DNA of 64,000 nucleotides, from the NCBI RefSeq assembly GCF_030384665.1, contig NC_083674.1:2046001-2110000 (forward strand), in the 5' to 3' direction. A program made the translations under genes and the position numbers. Shown piece by piece: positions 42,634-51,687 of the stretch (the stretch's first letter is position 1; the number at the start of each line of letters is the position of its first letter). Origin of the DNA: Lodderomyces elongisporus (Eukaryota > Ascomycota > Pichiomycetes > Serinales > Debaryomycetaceae). The notes beneath the pieces are model-generated. The model was given only the letters and a program-made list of their open reading frames with translations. It did no database searches and was not told the origin of the DNA.

Positions 42634-44639
42634 TACATCTGGTTCTGTATCGAGTGAACAAAAAAATTGTTGTGCAAGTTGTTGTGCCCTGTTTATCGAG
42701 TGGCACAGATGATTATAGTTAATCAGAAACTGAGGGTTTTTTCTTTTGTGATTATGGATGCGATATATATCCGGCAAAAACAAGACAAGACAAAATAGTA
42801 AAAACAAAGAGAACAAAAATTTTGGTCTACTGTACGAAAATTTATTCTGCCATCATGCGAGATAACGCGCTTGAAAACGACAACAAAGAAAATATTCGGC
42901 AAATATTTATTATCATCATTTGATAATAACTAATACGCCCTACGGTATACTTTATACATGTTTTAAAATCTTTAGACAACCAACTTGCAACGTTTACATA
43001 CAAAATAAAAAGCAAGTATTTATAAGTGACATGTCAAAGATGTTGCCGTAAATTGCCGAGCAATAGTCATATATATGTATGTACAAAGATTTCACAGAGT
43101 CGTCATCTTTTAAAACTGATATTAATGATGGCAAGAACTATTAGTTCATTCGAAAATTTAAAACTTAGAATGAGCTAGAGCTGCACCTGTTTGAACTGTA
43201 AAATGTAGTTGTAATTGCAAAAAAACAATAAATTCAATTGCAGTCTTCACCCAAATTCAAAGTTAACCACTTGTTCAACCTTTTTAATTATTTTAATTTT
43301 TATTTGATCTGTATTTAACCCTCTAATATGTGCTCCTCTGGCGTTTGAACTCTAATATCTCAACTATAACATACCACATCCACAATCAATGAGTTTGGTT
43401 TTCTGGTTTTAGTGGTATCGAAAGAAAATAAGGGTTGAGCAAATTTTTTTTTTTTTTAAAAAAAAAAAACCAAATAAACAATGGTATTAGATTGAGTCTT
43501 CATGGGATAGTGCCATTATTTTCATAAACAAAAGAAAAACAACAGAACTTGTTTAAATTGTCAAACATCTATATGGTCATAGTCTAATACTCCACGCAAA
43601 AAACAAGAAAAACAAATGAGAAAATAAAGATAAACATCAACATCAACAAAAAAAAACAAAAAAAAACATTATTCACTACATAATTATCAACAAATTTGCC
43701 ACACTGTTGACAACGAGTTGTTAGACAGAACTAAATCTCATCTCCTTTGTTCTTGTATCACGCAACGTTAGATCTTAATGAGGTGGAAATTCTGATTCTG
43801 ATTTCGATTTCGATTCCGATTCCGATTCCGATTCCGATTTAGAATCCGGGGTAAACTTGTTACACAAAACGCAAGTGAGTCCATACCGCAGTATGTAATG
43901 TTTGTACTGGATCTCATTTTCGTGAAACCACAAAATCTCAAATCGAACTGCCCTACTCAGCCAATTCAAAGATCACTCTAACACGGATCTCTTTTTGCTT
44001 TCAGATGTGGTTGGAACTGCTTCTCAATGGCCCAGTACCTTAAATTCTTGGATTACAAAGTTTAACAAAATGATTAATGATCATAGGGAAACAATCTTCC
44101 TATATGCCCATTTGTTTGTTTGTTTGTTTTATTTTTGTTTTTTTGTTTTTTGTTTTAATCACTTTTTAAATTCAAACCGTAACAAACATTTTGAGTGAAA
44201 ACTCTTCAAAAAAAAAAAGTATTCATAATAAATTTTTTGATTCATAAAGCAACCACAAGAAACTTCACTAGTTGGCTTGGTTGCAACGAAAGCACACTTG
44301 CTCATATATATATATATACATATATTATTTCTAGCCAATAAAAGTCAGGATCGAGACCAAAGAATTTGAAAAAGAAAAGGACAGATAACAGCGAAGTACA
44401 GATACACACATACGTATGGTAGCGCTGTTTATTTACAAATTATAATAAACATTCCCTCTCCTCTGCAGCATTTTGTTTTTCTTTCCTTTAGCTACAAAGG
44501 ATAACCTAAAAAAAAAAAGAAAGGAAGCAAACTTTTCTCTTTTCAGCCCATTTTACAAGCAAGATTTTTGGACATAGACCTCTTAGCCAGTCTCCATCAA
44601 GGCTATTGCCCTTTTAAAAGTTGATGATTTATCAGGGGA
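42634..44639. other. Intergenic, about 2 kb
   Basis: Divergent region between the F-box gene and a small membrane protein gene. It includes T12/A12 homopolymers near 43446-43470, the GATTCC hexamer repeat at 43803-43839 and a higher-complexity island at about 43840-44110. That island has long open frames on both strands but none with a convincing start. A TA run lies at 44303-44318. No gene is called. Confidence 0.45.
43803..43839. repeat. GATTCC/GATTTC hexamer repeat
   Basis: Six tandem GATTYC units. Read on the minus strand they encode a Ser-Glu dipeptide run at the end of an open frame lacking an ATG. Confidence 0.8.
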
Positions 44640-45095
44640 ATGATTGATGATATACGCAACTTGACTTCAATCATTCTTGCAAACTTGAAGAATGACATAA
44701 TCGCCAATTTTGTCACTAGGGTCCCACTATTACTTGTACTAGACCCCGAATCATTTGAACCGCCATTTACAAATGCATTGGATGAATACTTGACTGGTAA
44801 GCTTGTCAGTTATAGCAGCGGCTATAATGTCAGTACCAACTTGGCAAATGCAAATGGCTTTACTGTTTTCTCCTTTCACATTGTTACAGGGTATCTAATC
44901 ACATTTTTGCAAATTGTATTTGGTGCGTTGGATATAATTTACAGTTTACTAAGATTGTGTCTGAGTGCAATATTCTTTGGCATTTTCTTGAGTTTATTTG
45001 TATTCTGTTTTATTTGGCTTGGTGTTACAATAAATAGAAGATGGAAATTGATTGCGTTGATTATACGCAACCTTGAGTTTGAAAATGTTTGCTAA
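44640..45095 (+). CDS. Small integral membrane protein, unknown function
   Basis: A 151-residue protein of ordinary composition. Residues 1-80 are soluble and amphipathic, with two potential N-glycosylation sites (NLT and NVS). Residues 82-140 hold two to three hydrophobic segments (FHIVTGYLITFLQIVFGALDIIY and LCLSAIFFGIFLSLFVFCFIWLGV). A short basic C-terminus follows (NRRWKLIALIIRN). No family is recognised; this may be a CTG-clade-specific gene. The ATG at 44640 follows a short leader, and T-rich DNA follows the stop. Confidence 0.65.
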   Translation: MIDDIRNLTSIILANLKNDIIANFVTRVPLLLVLDPESFEPPFTNALDEYLTGKLVSYSSGYNVSTNLANANGFTVFSFHIVTGYLITFLQIVFGALDIIYSLLRLCLSAIFFGIFLSLFVFCFIWLGVTINRRWKLIALIIRNLEFENVC

Positions 45096-45837
45096 TCTTG
45101 CTTATTTACCATCTGTTTTAATTTAAATTTTCAAATTTTGCTTTATTTTATTATTGTTTTTTTTTTGTTTTTTTGCAATTTGATTTTTTTTATTATTTGA
45201 ACGACAACATGAAGAAAAGGAGTCAAATCATTAAATAACATTAACAGCATTGATGGAATCTTGTGGCTGCACATCCTACAAATTACCCACCTCCCCTCTT
45301 CACTATTACCTTCCTTGCCTTTTCATATCAATTTGGAAATGCATAGGGCGAATTGAAGCTGGAATGAATTTCGGCCCATATTGTGCGTGTGACATAGGTT
45401 ACCATGAATATGACTCAAGTCATCTTTTACATTAGAAGCAAGATAATCTTGTGCATTGTGAAAATATTCAATCCGGAGACTATGTAGACTATGTATTACA
45501 AGTGCAATGGTAGGGTGGGAACAAAGACCCATTGTTTAAGTTTATTTTAATCCCTTGAATCAGGTGACTCGTGTTTACCAAGTAGGAGTTGTCTTTTTAA
45601 GACAAATTTATAGTGGAAAATTACAGAGAATTCAATATCAGGGTCGATTGCTATGGCATTTTTCTTATTTTCACGTTTATTTTTTTCATTTCTTCCATTT
45701 CTTCCATTTTTTTCCCTTTGCAACATTATAGACAAGGTATAGTGGATCTATTCAATTCGCTCAAAGTTTTCGTGTAATAGCAATACACTCCAAATTTCGT
45801 GTATATTTTCGTGCAAATAGCAAGTAAGAAAAGGTGC

Positions 45838-45877
<40 letters not shown>

Positions 45878-46512
45878 TTTGCATTGAATTAGTAATACAT
45901 TTTTTTTTTTTAATTTAATTTGTCTCAGCTTGCGACTATCGATTTTGAAATGGAAGATCGGAACACAGAGAATTTTTGCTGCTTGAAAAAATAAAAAGGA
46001 CCAAAAAAAAAAAGAAATATGGACAGGGGCGTATCTCTCATTCTTTCCATCTATCCTTCTACGAAAACGATTAACGATTCTTTCGTTGTTGAATGAGTAT
46101 TGTGTACAACTTACTAAAGCATCGACTTTGAAAAATTTATGCCCATCATCGTCATCTCCACGGTATACAACAACAATATCAAAACTATTTCTTAGTTTGG
46201 CTTTTTTTTGTTGTGTTTTTTTTTTTTTTAATTTTTCTCTTTCTCATAGATATTTGCCACTAATTCCTCGCTATCACACTTCTACTTACGTCATCCACAA
46301 GCATTGAAATTTACAATTGTCTATTGATATTCAAATTATTTCAGCATTATTTGGTGGTTTTATTTTATTTTATTTTATTTTTTTCTTTTTCATTTTCAAT
46401 TAGTTCTTGACTTTTGTTGGGGTTTTACATTTACGTTATATCCATTAGGTCGAGTAAGATCTCAAAAACTCTTTCCCCTTCCCCTTCCACACCTCACTAA
46501 GCGTACCCAAAA
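45096..46512. other. Intergenic: San1-like gene upstream region
   Basis: About 1.4 kb. A non-repetitive stretch at 45245-45560 carries a 60-codon Cys-containing plus-strand frame (ATG 45253) that is not recognised. The GTAA tetranucleotide repeat (45841-45876), T-rich tracts and a TTTTA repeat near 46362-46382 follow. Confidence 0.45.
45841..45876. repeat. GTAA tetranucleotide microsatellite, 9 copies
   Basis: Nine perfect GTAA units. Each junction recreates GTAAGT, a consensus 5' splice-site sequence, but no transcript here is evident. Confidence 0.95.
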
Positions 46513-49281
46513 ATGGATGAACAAGGCAGACAACAAGACCAGAGACTACTGGGCGAACGAGATCGAAATCAGAACCAAGATCAAGATCAGAGTCAGAGTC
46601 AAAATGGAGCTCGGTTTGTCCGACCCACTTCAGCTAGGTACACTGAAAATGTTGACAATATGCAAGGGCAGCAAACTGGACAACAGGGGCGACACGAACA
46701 GCAACAACAACAACAGCAACAACAACAGCAACAACAACAGCAACAACAACAGCAACAACAACAACAGCAACAGCAACAACAACAACAGCAACAACAACAG
46801 CAACAACAACAACAGCAACAACAACAGCAACAACAACAACAGCAACAACGACAGCAACAACGACAACAACAACGACAACAACAACGACAACAGCACTCAA
46901 CGGCGACTAATTCACATTCAAACACACAGTCCACCTCTAGAATAGCTAGTTCAGAACAAGGAGGAAATGATATTAACAACAATAATACTACTAATACCAA
47001 TACTACTACTGGCACTCTGCCACATACTGCAACTATCATCACTGTCGATTATGTTTACTCTGACCAGAATCGGCCGGATAACCCAAACCGAACCGGCTCA
47101 TTGGTGCTATCATTGCCAGCAACAGTTATAGGAAGTGGCAACTCGGTGTCGATCCAAGAAATGATCTCGATGGCCACGCAGATGGCGTATTCTTTGATCT
47201 TATCGCATGTCAAGAAAAAGAAAGGAATCACATTGTCCAAATTTCAAGGATACGAAAAAGTGAGGTTGTCTGATATTTTACCGGGTTCAAGAACTTGCTC
47301 CATATGCTTGGAAGAGTTATCCCCATTAGAAGAAGAAACCAAGATTGATGTAGCTCGCGAGAAAGAAAGAGCAAAAGCAAAAGCAAAAGCAGCAGAAATT
47401 GACTATGACGATGATCATGAAGACGAAGCAGTTAGCAGTGTTTATGGAGACAACATCATTACAAGCAAGAAAAGAAGACTCTTGGATAAGACTAATAAAC
47501 TTATAAGGAGGTTTTCTAGATCAAAAACCGAGACAGTGGAAGAGGCACGGAACCAGCAGGAGCAACCTCAAGATCAGCGTCAACGACCACAGAGAAGTGG
47601 ATTGGTATCTGATGATTCTAGTCCCTCAACGCCGTTTTCCACGGGTCCAGATATTGCATTTACACCACCAACTGCTGAACCGATCGAGTCACCTCAGTTA
47701 GCCCCTGTAGAAGATTCTCTGGCAAGTTCAACTTCTGAAACAACCAATGAATCGAATGCTGCGTCAAATATGGATTCAAACGCCACTGCCGGAGCAAATG
47801 CATCTGAAACAGACTCATCTCGACCTGTGTATTTGAGTGACTATACTGGTCTGTTTCTTCATATCCCTATTAAATTGCCATGTAGCCATATTTTTGGCCA
47901 AGATTGTCTTTTTGAGTGGCTAAAGGAGAACTCAACGTGTCCGTTATGTAGAGAATCACTTGCGGATCCCGAAGGCGAAGCAAATGGTGCATCCGCAAGA
48001 GCAAGAGCAGGAGCAAATGGTAATGATAATAATAATAATAATAATAATGATGATGATGATGATTCTGGCCCCACCATGCCAACTAGTCAACAAAGGACGA
48101 TAAACGGTCATACTTTTACTATCTTTACCTTGCCCACACGCAACACTTCATCTACAACATCACCTGCAGGTGGTCCTGCTAATGCTTCAACAACCCCAAC
48201 AACTCCAACGGCATCTACGACATCTCCAATAGAGTCTTCATTATTTGGGCCATTCGGGCCATTTGGACCATTTGGATCATTTGGTGCTTCTGTGCCTGCT
48301 CAACGAAACGGGGAGCCAATGGAACCGACAGCATCTTTTAATGCAGCGTCTTCTTTTAATACCAGAGCAGCAAATACAAATACAAATACATCAGAGGAAA
48401 CTCGAAACAGTGCCACAACACTTAATAGCGAGGACTCAACCTCTGCTAGAGAATCGTATCGTTCGTTTGCTCGTCAGTTTCGAAGGTTTATGCGTACAGG
48501 TGGTGTTGAACCGGGTCAACGATTTGTAATAGACCATGCTGGAGTGGCCAGGAGGATTAATTCACCTGCTTCTAGTGTACAACCAACATTAGCATCTGAT
48601 CGTGTTCCCCATAGCTCTAGCGATTCAGGTAATGCGGACAATTCTGTTTCGAATTCTAACGGGTTGCTGTCGCTGCAGCTGCAGCTGCAGTTGCTGCTGC
48701 AACAAAATTCAAACTCTCCCTCAGCTCAGCCGCAAATGGATTTCAATACATTTTCAAGAGCTGCTCAGAGTTTGATGCTGTTGATGGACGATGGTGACGA
48801 GAATCGAGGTGCAAATAATGGCGCAAGTGGTGAAACTGGGCTTGAGAGTGGAAGCGATGCCAATACTGCCGGTGCTAACAGTGGTGCCAATCCCGAGCAA
48901 TTACCTGGTTACTTTGAGATTATGGATCGATTAATGAGTCAGCGACAAGAGCTGCACGAGAATTCAGAGTCAAGAGTTGGACACGGGTCGCGAGACAATG
49001 AAGAGCTGGAGTTGGAGGTGGAGGCGGAGGACGACAACGAGCGTTCCAATCTACATCCTTTAGGTGGTTTGGACCCAGTTTTAGTGAATGAGTTTTTTCC
49101 GAATGCTTCGTTGAGACAAGATCGACAAGTACAAAATTCCGAAAGTGGAGATACCAATGCTAGTGCCAGTGCCAGTGCCAGTGCCAGTGCCAATGCTTCT
49201 TCAAGTCGAAATGGTCGGGCAAGTAGTGGTATTTTGCAATTTCTCTCTCAATGGGCTAGAAGAAGACCACATAATGAGTAG
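46513..49281 (+). CDS. SAN1: San1-like nuclear protein-quality-control ubiquitin ligase
   Basis: RING-type E3 ligase of 922 residues, mostly disordered, as in San1, which ubiquitinates misfolded nuclear proteins. The RING is split. C262 and C265 (TCSICLEEL) are followed by about 190 inserted residues before LPCSHIFGQDCLFEWLKENSTCPLCR (C457, H459, C465, C476, C479). The usual fifth ligand position (462) is Gly, so seven ligands are visible. The insertion is charged, then Ser/Thr/Ala-rich. The N-terminal part has 50 uninterrupted Gln (63-112) followed by RQQ/RQQQ units. The C-terminal half is Asn/Ser/Thr/Ala-rich with acidic and Ala-Ser repeats. A conserved segment NRPDNPNRTGSLVLSLPATVI lies at about 184-204. 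Six CTG codons lie at 48664-48700. Yeast San1 is 610 residues; low-complexity expansion explains the extra length. Confidence 0.82.
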   Translation: MDEQGRQQDQRLLGERDRNQNQDQDQSQSQNGARFVRPTSARYTENVDNMQGQQTGQQGRHEQQQQQQQQQQQQQQQQQQQQQQQQQQQQQQQQQQQQQQQQQQQQQQQQQQRQQQRQQQRQQQRQQHSTATNSHSNTQSTSRIASSEQGGNDINNNNTTNTNTTTGTLPHTATIITVDYVYSDQNRPDNPNRTGSLVLSLPATVIGSGNSVSIQEMISMATQMAYSLILSHVKKKKGITLSKFQGYEKVRLSDILPGSRTCSICLEELSPLEEETKIDVAREKERAKAKAKAAEIDYDDDHEDEAVSSVYGDNIITSKKRRLLDKTNKLIRRFSRSKTETVEEARNQQEQPQDQRQRPQRSGLVSDDSSPSTPFSTGPDIAFTPPTAEPIESPQLAPVEDSLASSTSETTNESNAASNMDSNATAGANASETDSSRPVYLSDYTGLFLHIPIKLPCSHIFGQDCLFEWLKENSTCPLCRESLADPEGEANGASARARAGANGNDNNNNNNNDDDDDSGPTMPTSQQRTINGHTFTIFTLPTRNTSSTTSPAGGPANASTTPTTPTASTTSPIESSLFGPFGPFGPFGSFGASVPAQRNGEPMEPTASFNAASSFNTRAANTNTNTSEETRNSATTLNSEDSTSARESYRSFARQFRRFMRTGGVEPGQRFVIDHAGVARRINSPASSVQPTLASDRVPHSSSDSGNADNSVSNSNGLLSLQLQLQLLLQQNSNSPSAQPQMDFNTFSRAAQSLMLLMDDGDENRGANNGASGETGLESGSDANTAGANSGANPEQLPGYFEIMDRLMSQRQELHENSESRVGHGSRDNEELELEVEAEDDNERSNLHPLGGLDPVLVNEFFPNASLRQDRQVQNSESGDTNASASASASASANASSSRNGRASSGILQFLSQWARRRPHNE
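46699..46848 (+). repeat. CAG/CAA polyglutamine tract (50 codons)
   Basis: Fifty consecutive CAG/CAA codons, mostly in CAGCAACAA units, encode Gln 63-112 of the San1-like ligase. It is flanked 3' by CGA-interrupted copies up to about 46890, showing how point mutations break the array. Antisense frames here are artefacts. Confidence 0.95.
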
Positions 49282-49875
49282 ATTAGAGACTGCATTTGTA
49301 CGCATTCGGTTGAATCTTGTTTGTTTATTACTCTTTTTCTCTCTCTCTCTCTCTCTCTTTTTGCTCCGCATTATTTGGTATATACATGGCCATTTGTACA
49401 AAGTCATTCTATTTTCAATCTATCTTTGCATGATTTATCCTGTTTTTTCTTTTGTTTATTTGTGTGTGTGTGTGTGTGTGGGTAATGTTATGATTGTATT
49501 AAAGTGTATGTAAATATTTGGTCAATAGAATATTATTGATTGCAAATTGTAGTGCAAATGAATTAAGAACAAAGAGATGGTCTACTACTAGTACAAATAT
49601 GATGATGGGATTAAGAATTGAATTAGTATTGATATTAATTATTTGATTAACGCAAAAAAACAAAAGCAAATGGGGGAAACTTTTTTTTTTTTTCGGTTTC
49701 AAGTTAAGGAAAGCAAACAGCTGCAAAAAAGAAAAAAATAGAATAGAATAAAATAGAAAAAGAAAAATGAAAAAGAAAAAAGTGATTAATCTATATATGC
49801 CTTGGGTTGATCAACAACAAGTACATCCTCCTCCACCCCCCCTAATTTCTCAATGCTTTAAGCATTGAGCATCAT
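49282..49875. other. Intergenic between convergent genes
   Basis: 3' flanks of the San1-like and small mitochondrial genes, with CT and GT dinucleotide runs (49338-49358 and 49462-49480) and a T run near 49681. A short hairpin CAATGCTTTAAGCATTG at 49851-49867 lies just beyond the mitochondrial gene stop codon. Confidence 0.5.
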
Positions 49876-50301
49876 TCAAAACAAGTCTGCAAACTCTGCC
49901 ACTTGGGGTTCCACCAAATCGACATATCGCCAGCTTTCATTTGCAAACTCTGCATAATCACCCGCCCACTGCAGCTGCAGTGTCCACCCATAGGAAAACA
50001 TGTGGAAGTTGCTAGGCGCATGGGTATTGTTGTCTGCTGCTACCTCTGTTGGTTCAAGGTCATTGTAATTTGTGTGAGCCAATGTTTTTGAGTTCGCAAC
50101 TGAGTTTGAATTTGCAAGTGTATTCGTGTTTGTGGTTGTAATTGTGGTTTTGCTAAAGTATTGTCTAATGTGTCTTTTTTGCAGCAGGCAAAACATTTGC
50201 GATGCAAAAGGTGAGCACCTGGCGGTTGAAGAAGAGACGAGAGGAGCGGCTGTGCGTTGGGTGCTGGATTTGGCAAGTAGAGTTATACGACGGCTAATCA
50301 T
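49876..50301 (-). CDS. Small protein with mitochondrial-type presequence, unknown
   Basis: A 141-residue protein. The first 28 residues (MISRRITLLAKSSTQRTAAP and on) are basic, hydroxylated and free of acidic residues, so a matrix-targeting sequence is likely. A Thr/Asn/Ser-rich linker (about 52-75) leads to an ordinary acidic C-terminal domain rich in Trp and Tyr (FHMFSYGWT, QWAGDYAEFANESWRYVDLV). Two CTG codons fall inside this domain and would be Ser in the CTG clade (GWTSQSQW). No family is recognised. It is convergent with the San1-like gene. Confidence 0.55.
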   Translation of the reverse strand: MISRRITLLAKSSTQRTAAPLVSSSTARCSPFASQMFCLLQKRHIRQYFSKTTITTTNTNTLANSNSVANSKTLAHTNYNDLEPTEVAADNNTHAPSNFHMFSYGWTLQLQWAGDYAEFANESWRYVDLVEPQVAEFADLF

Positions 50302-51687
50302 TTGTGAAAAAGGTATATGAGCTGAGGTTGGTGTAGTTCTAGTTTAGAGAGAAAGAAAGAAAAGAAAAAAAAAGAGGATAGAAAGAAGCGATTGCATCCA
50401 ATATAGTCGATTATATATATATATATATACTTGTGTTTGCATGTATGTGTGTATGTGTGAATTTGTAATTGAGTCTGTGTCTGTTTATGTGTTATACGAC
50501 ATGGATAGACAATATAGTATTGAACTCGCTGTCTCGTTTACCAAAAAAAAATGAAAAAGAGAAAAAGAAAGGAGGGGAAGTTACTGATAGTGAAGAAGGG
50601 GAGGGGAAAGAAGGCAGTAGCTGGAAGCGAAGATTAAAGATGCCATATAAAATTTGTTGACAACAATGTCTCTCTTTTTTTTCTTTTTTTTAATGTTGTA
50701 CAGAGGCAAGAGAAAAAGGAGAAAGCCCTCAGCAGAGAAAGGACAAAAAAAATTAAAAGGAAATACCCCTCACTTCTTCCGCTACTACTACTACTACTAC
50801 TACTACTCTTACTACTACTACTAGTACTATTACTATTACTATTTGTCTGTCTGTCTCTCTCTCTCTGTCTGTTTGCTTACATAATCACCCATCAACAGAA
50901 TAAAAGAGAGCTTATATTTCTATTGTGTATTATATAATACATCAATATAAGTATTACATAGCATTTACGTAATCAACCAACAAAAATTTTGAATCTGCGT
51001 TTTTTGTTTACTTTTTTCCCCCTCCTGTTCCCCTCCTCCCCCTTTTCCTCCTCCTCCTCCTTACTTTTCTAAGGGGCTTACACTGTGGTTTGTTTATTCC
51101 CCTCTTTTTCTCTCACTACATTCTTTCTTTACTTTTTTTTTTTTTTTTGCAACCAAATTGGTATGAGGCACAATACTTTTGCTTTCTCAAATATACAGAC
51201 AGATAGACAGACAGTCAGGGAAAATAAACATACACATATTTAGTTATAGATGTGTGTGTTGTCTTCTTATCTTTCTTACTATTAATTTCTTTTTTTTTTT
51301 TATTTTTTTTGCGTTCTTTTCTTTTACATCTCTATTTTGAAAGTTCTAGACCCTTATGTTGTCAACACAAGTCCTAGCAAATGTTCAGAGTTTCCAATAC
51401 TATTATCATATTTACAACAAATACAGCAAAACAGCAAAACAGCAAAACAGCAAAACAGCAAAACAGCAAAACAGCAAAACAGCAAAACAGCTGATAGGAA
51501 AGTGAGAGATAAGAGATTCAAGCTGACAATCTTTCTACCATTGTATTCATCCCATACTTCTCATAGCTTCCTCTTTACTTCATACAACTTACGATCCCTT
51601 CTCTTATTGATAAGCCCAAAAAACAACAACAACAAAAACAAAAAAAAGAAACAAAAACTTAGAAACAAGAAATAAAAACACATACAT
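50302..51687. other. Intergenic, repeat-rich
   Basis: About 1.4 kb. It contains TA and TGTA runs near 50414-50455, ACT trinucleotide repeats at 50785-50845, TCTG/TCTC repeats near 50848-50872, CCTCCT tracts near 51020-51060, T runs, and the CAGCAAAA octamer array at 51424-51491. The last 200 bases are the 3' flank of the Puf gene. No gene is called. Confidence 0.5.
51424..51491. repeat. CAGCAAAA octamer tandem array, 8.5 copies
   Basis: Eight and a half perfect CAGCAAAA units in direct tandem. Since 8 is not a multiple of 3, any translation cycles through three frames. This argues against a coding role despite an open frame crossing it. Confidence 0.95.

Noticed and set aside
46599..47042. 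Antisense frames through the polyglutamine tract (poly-Cys, poly-Leu, poly-Val)
   Set aside because: They are translations of the CAG/CAA array in other frames; the sense frame has a RING domain and continuous coding.
51424..51491. Octamer and other regular arrays as possible CRISPR-like structure
   Set aside because: Units are contiguous with no spacers and the genome is eukaryotic.
51337..51675. A 112-codon frame crossing the CAGCAAAA array
   Set aside because: An 8-base repeat cycles through all frames, so open translation follows from the repeat; the flanks are A-rich 3' DNA of the Puf gene.
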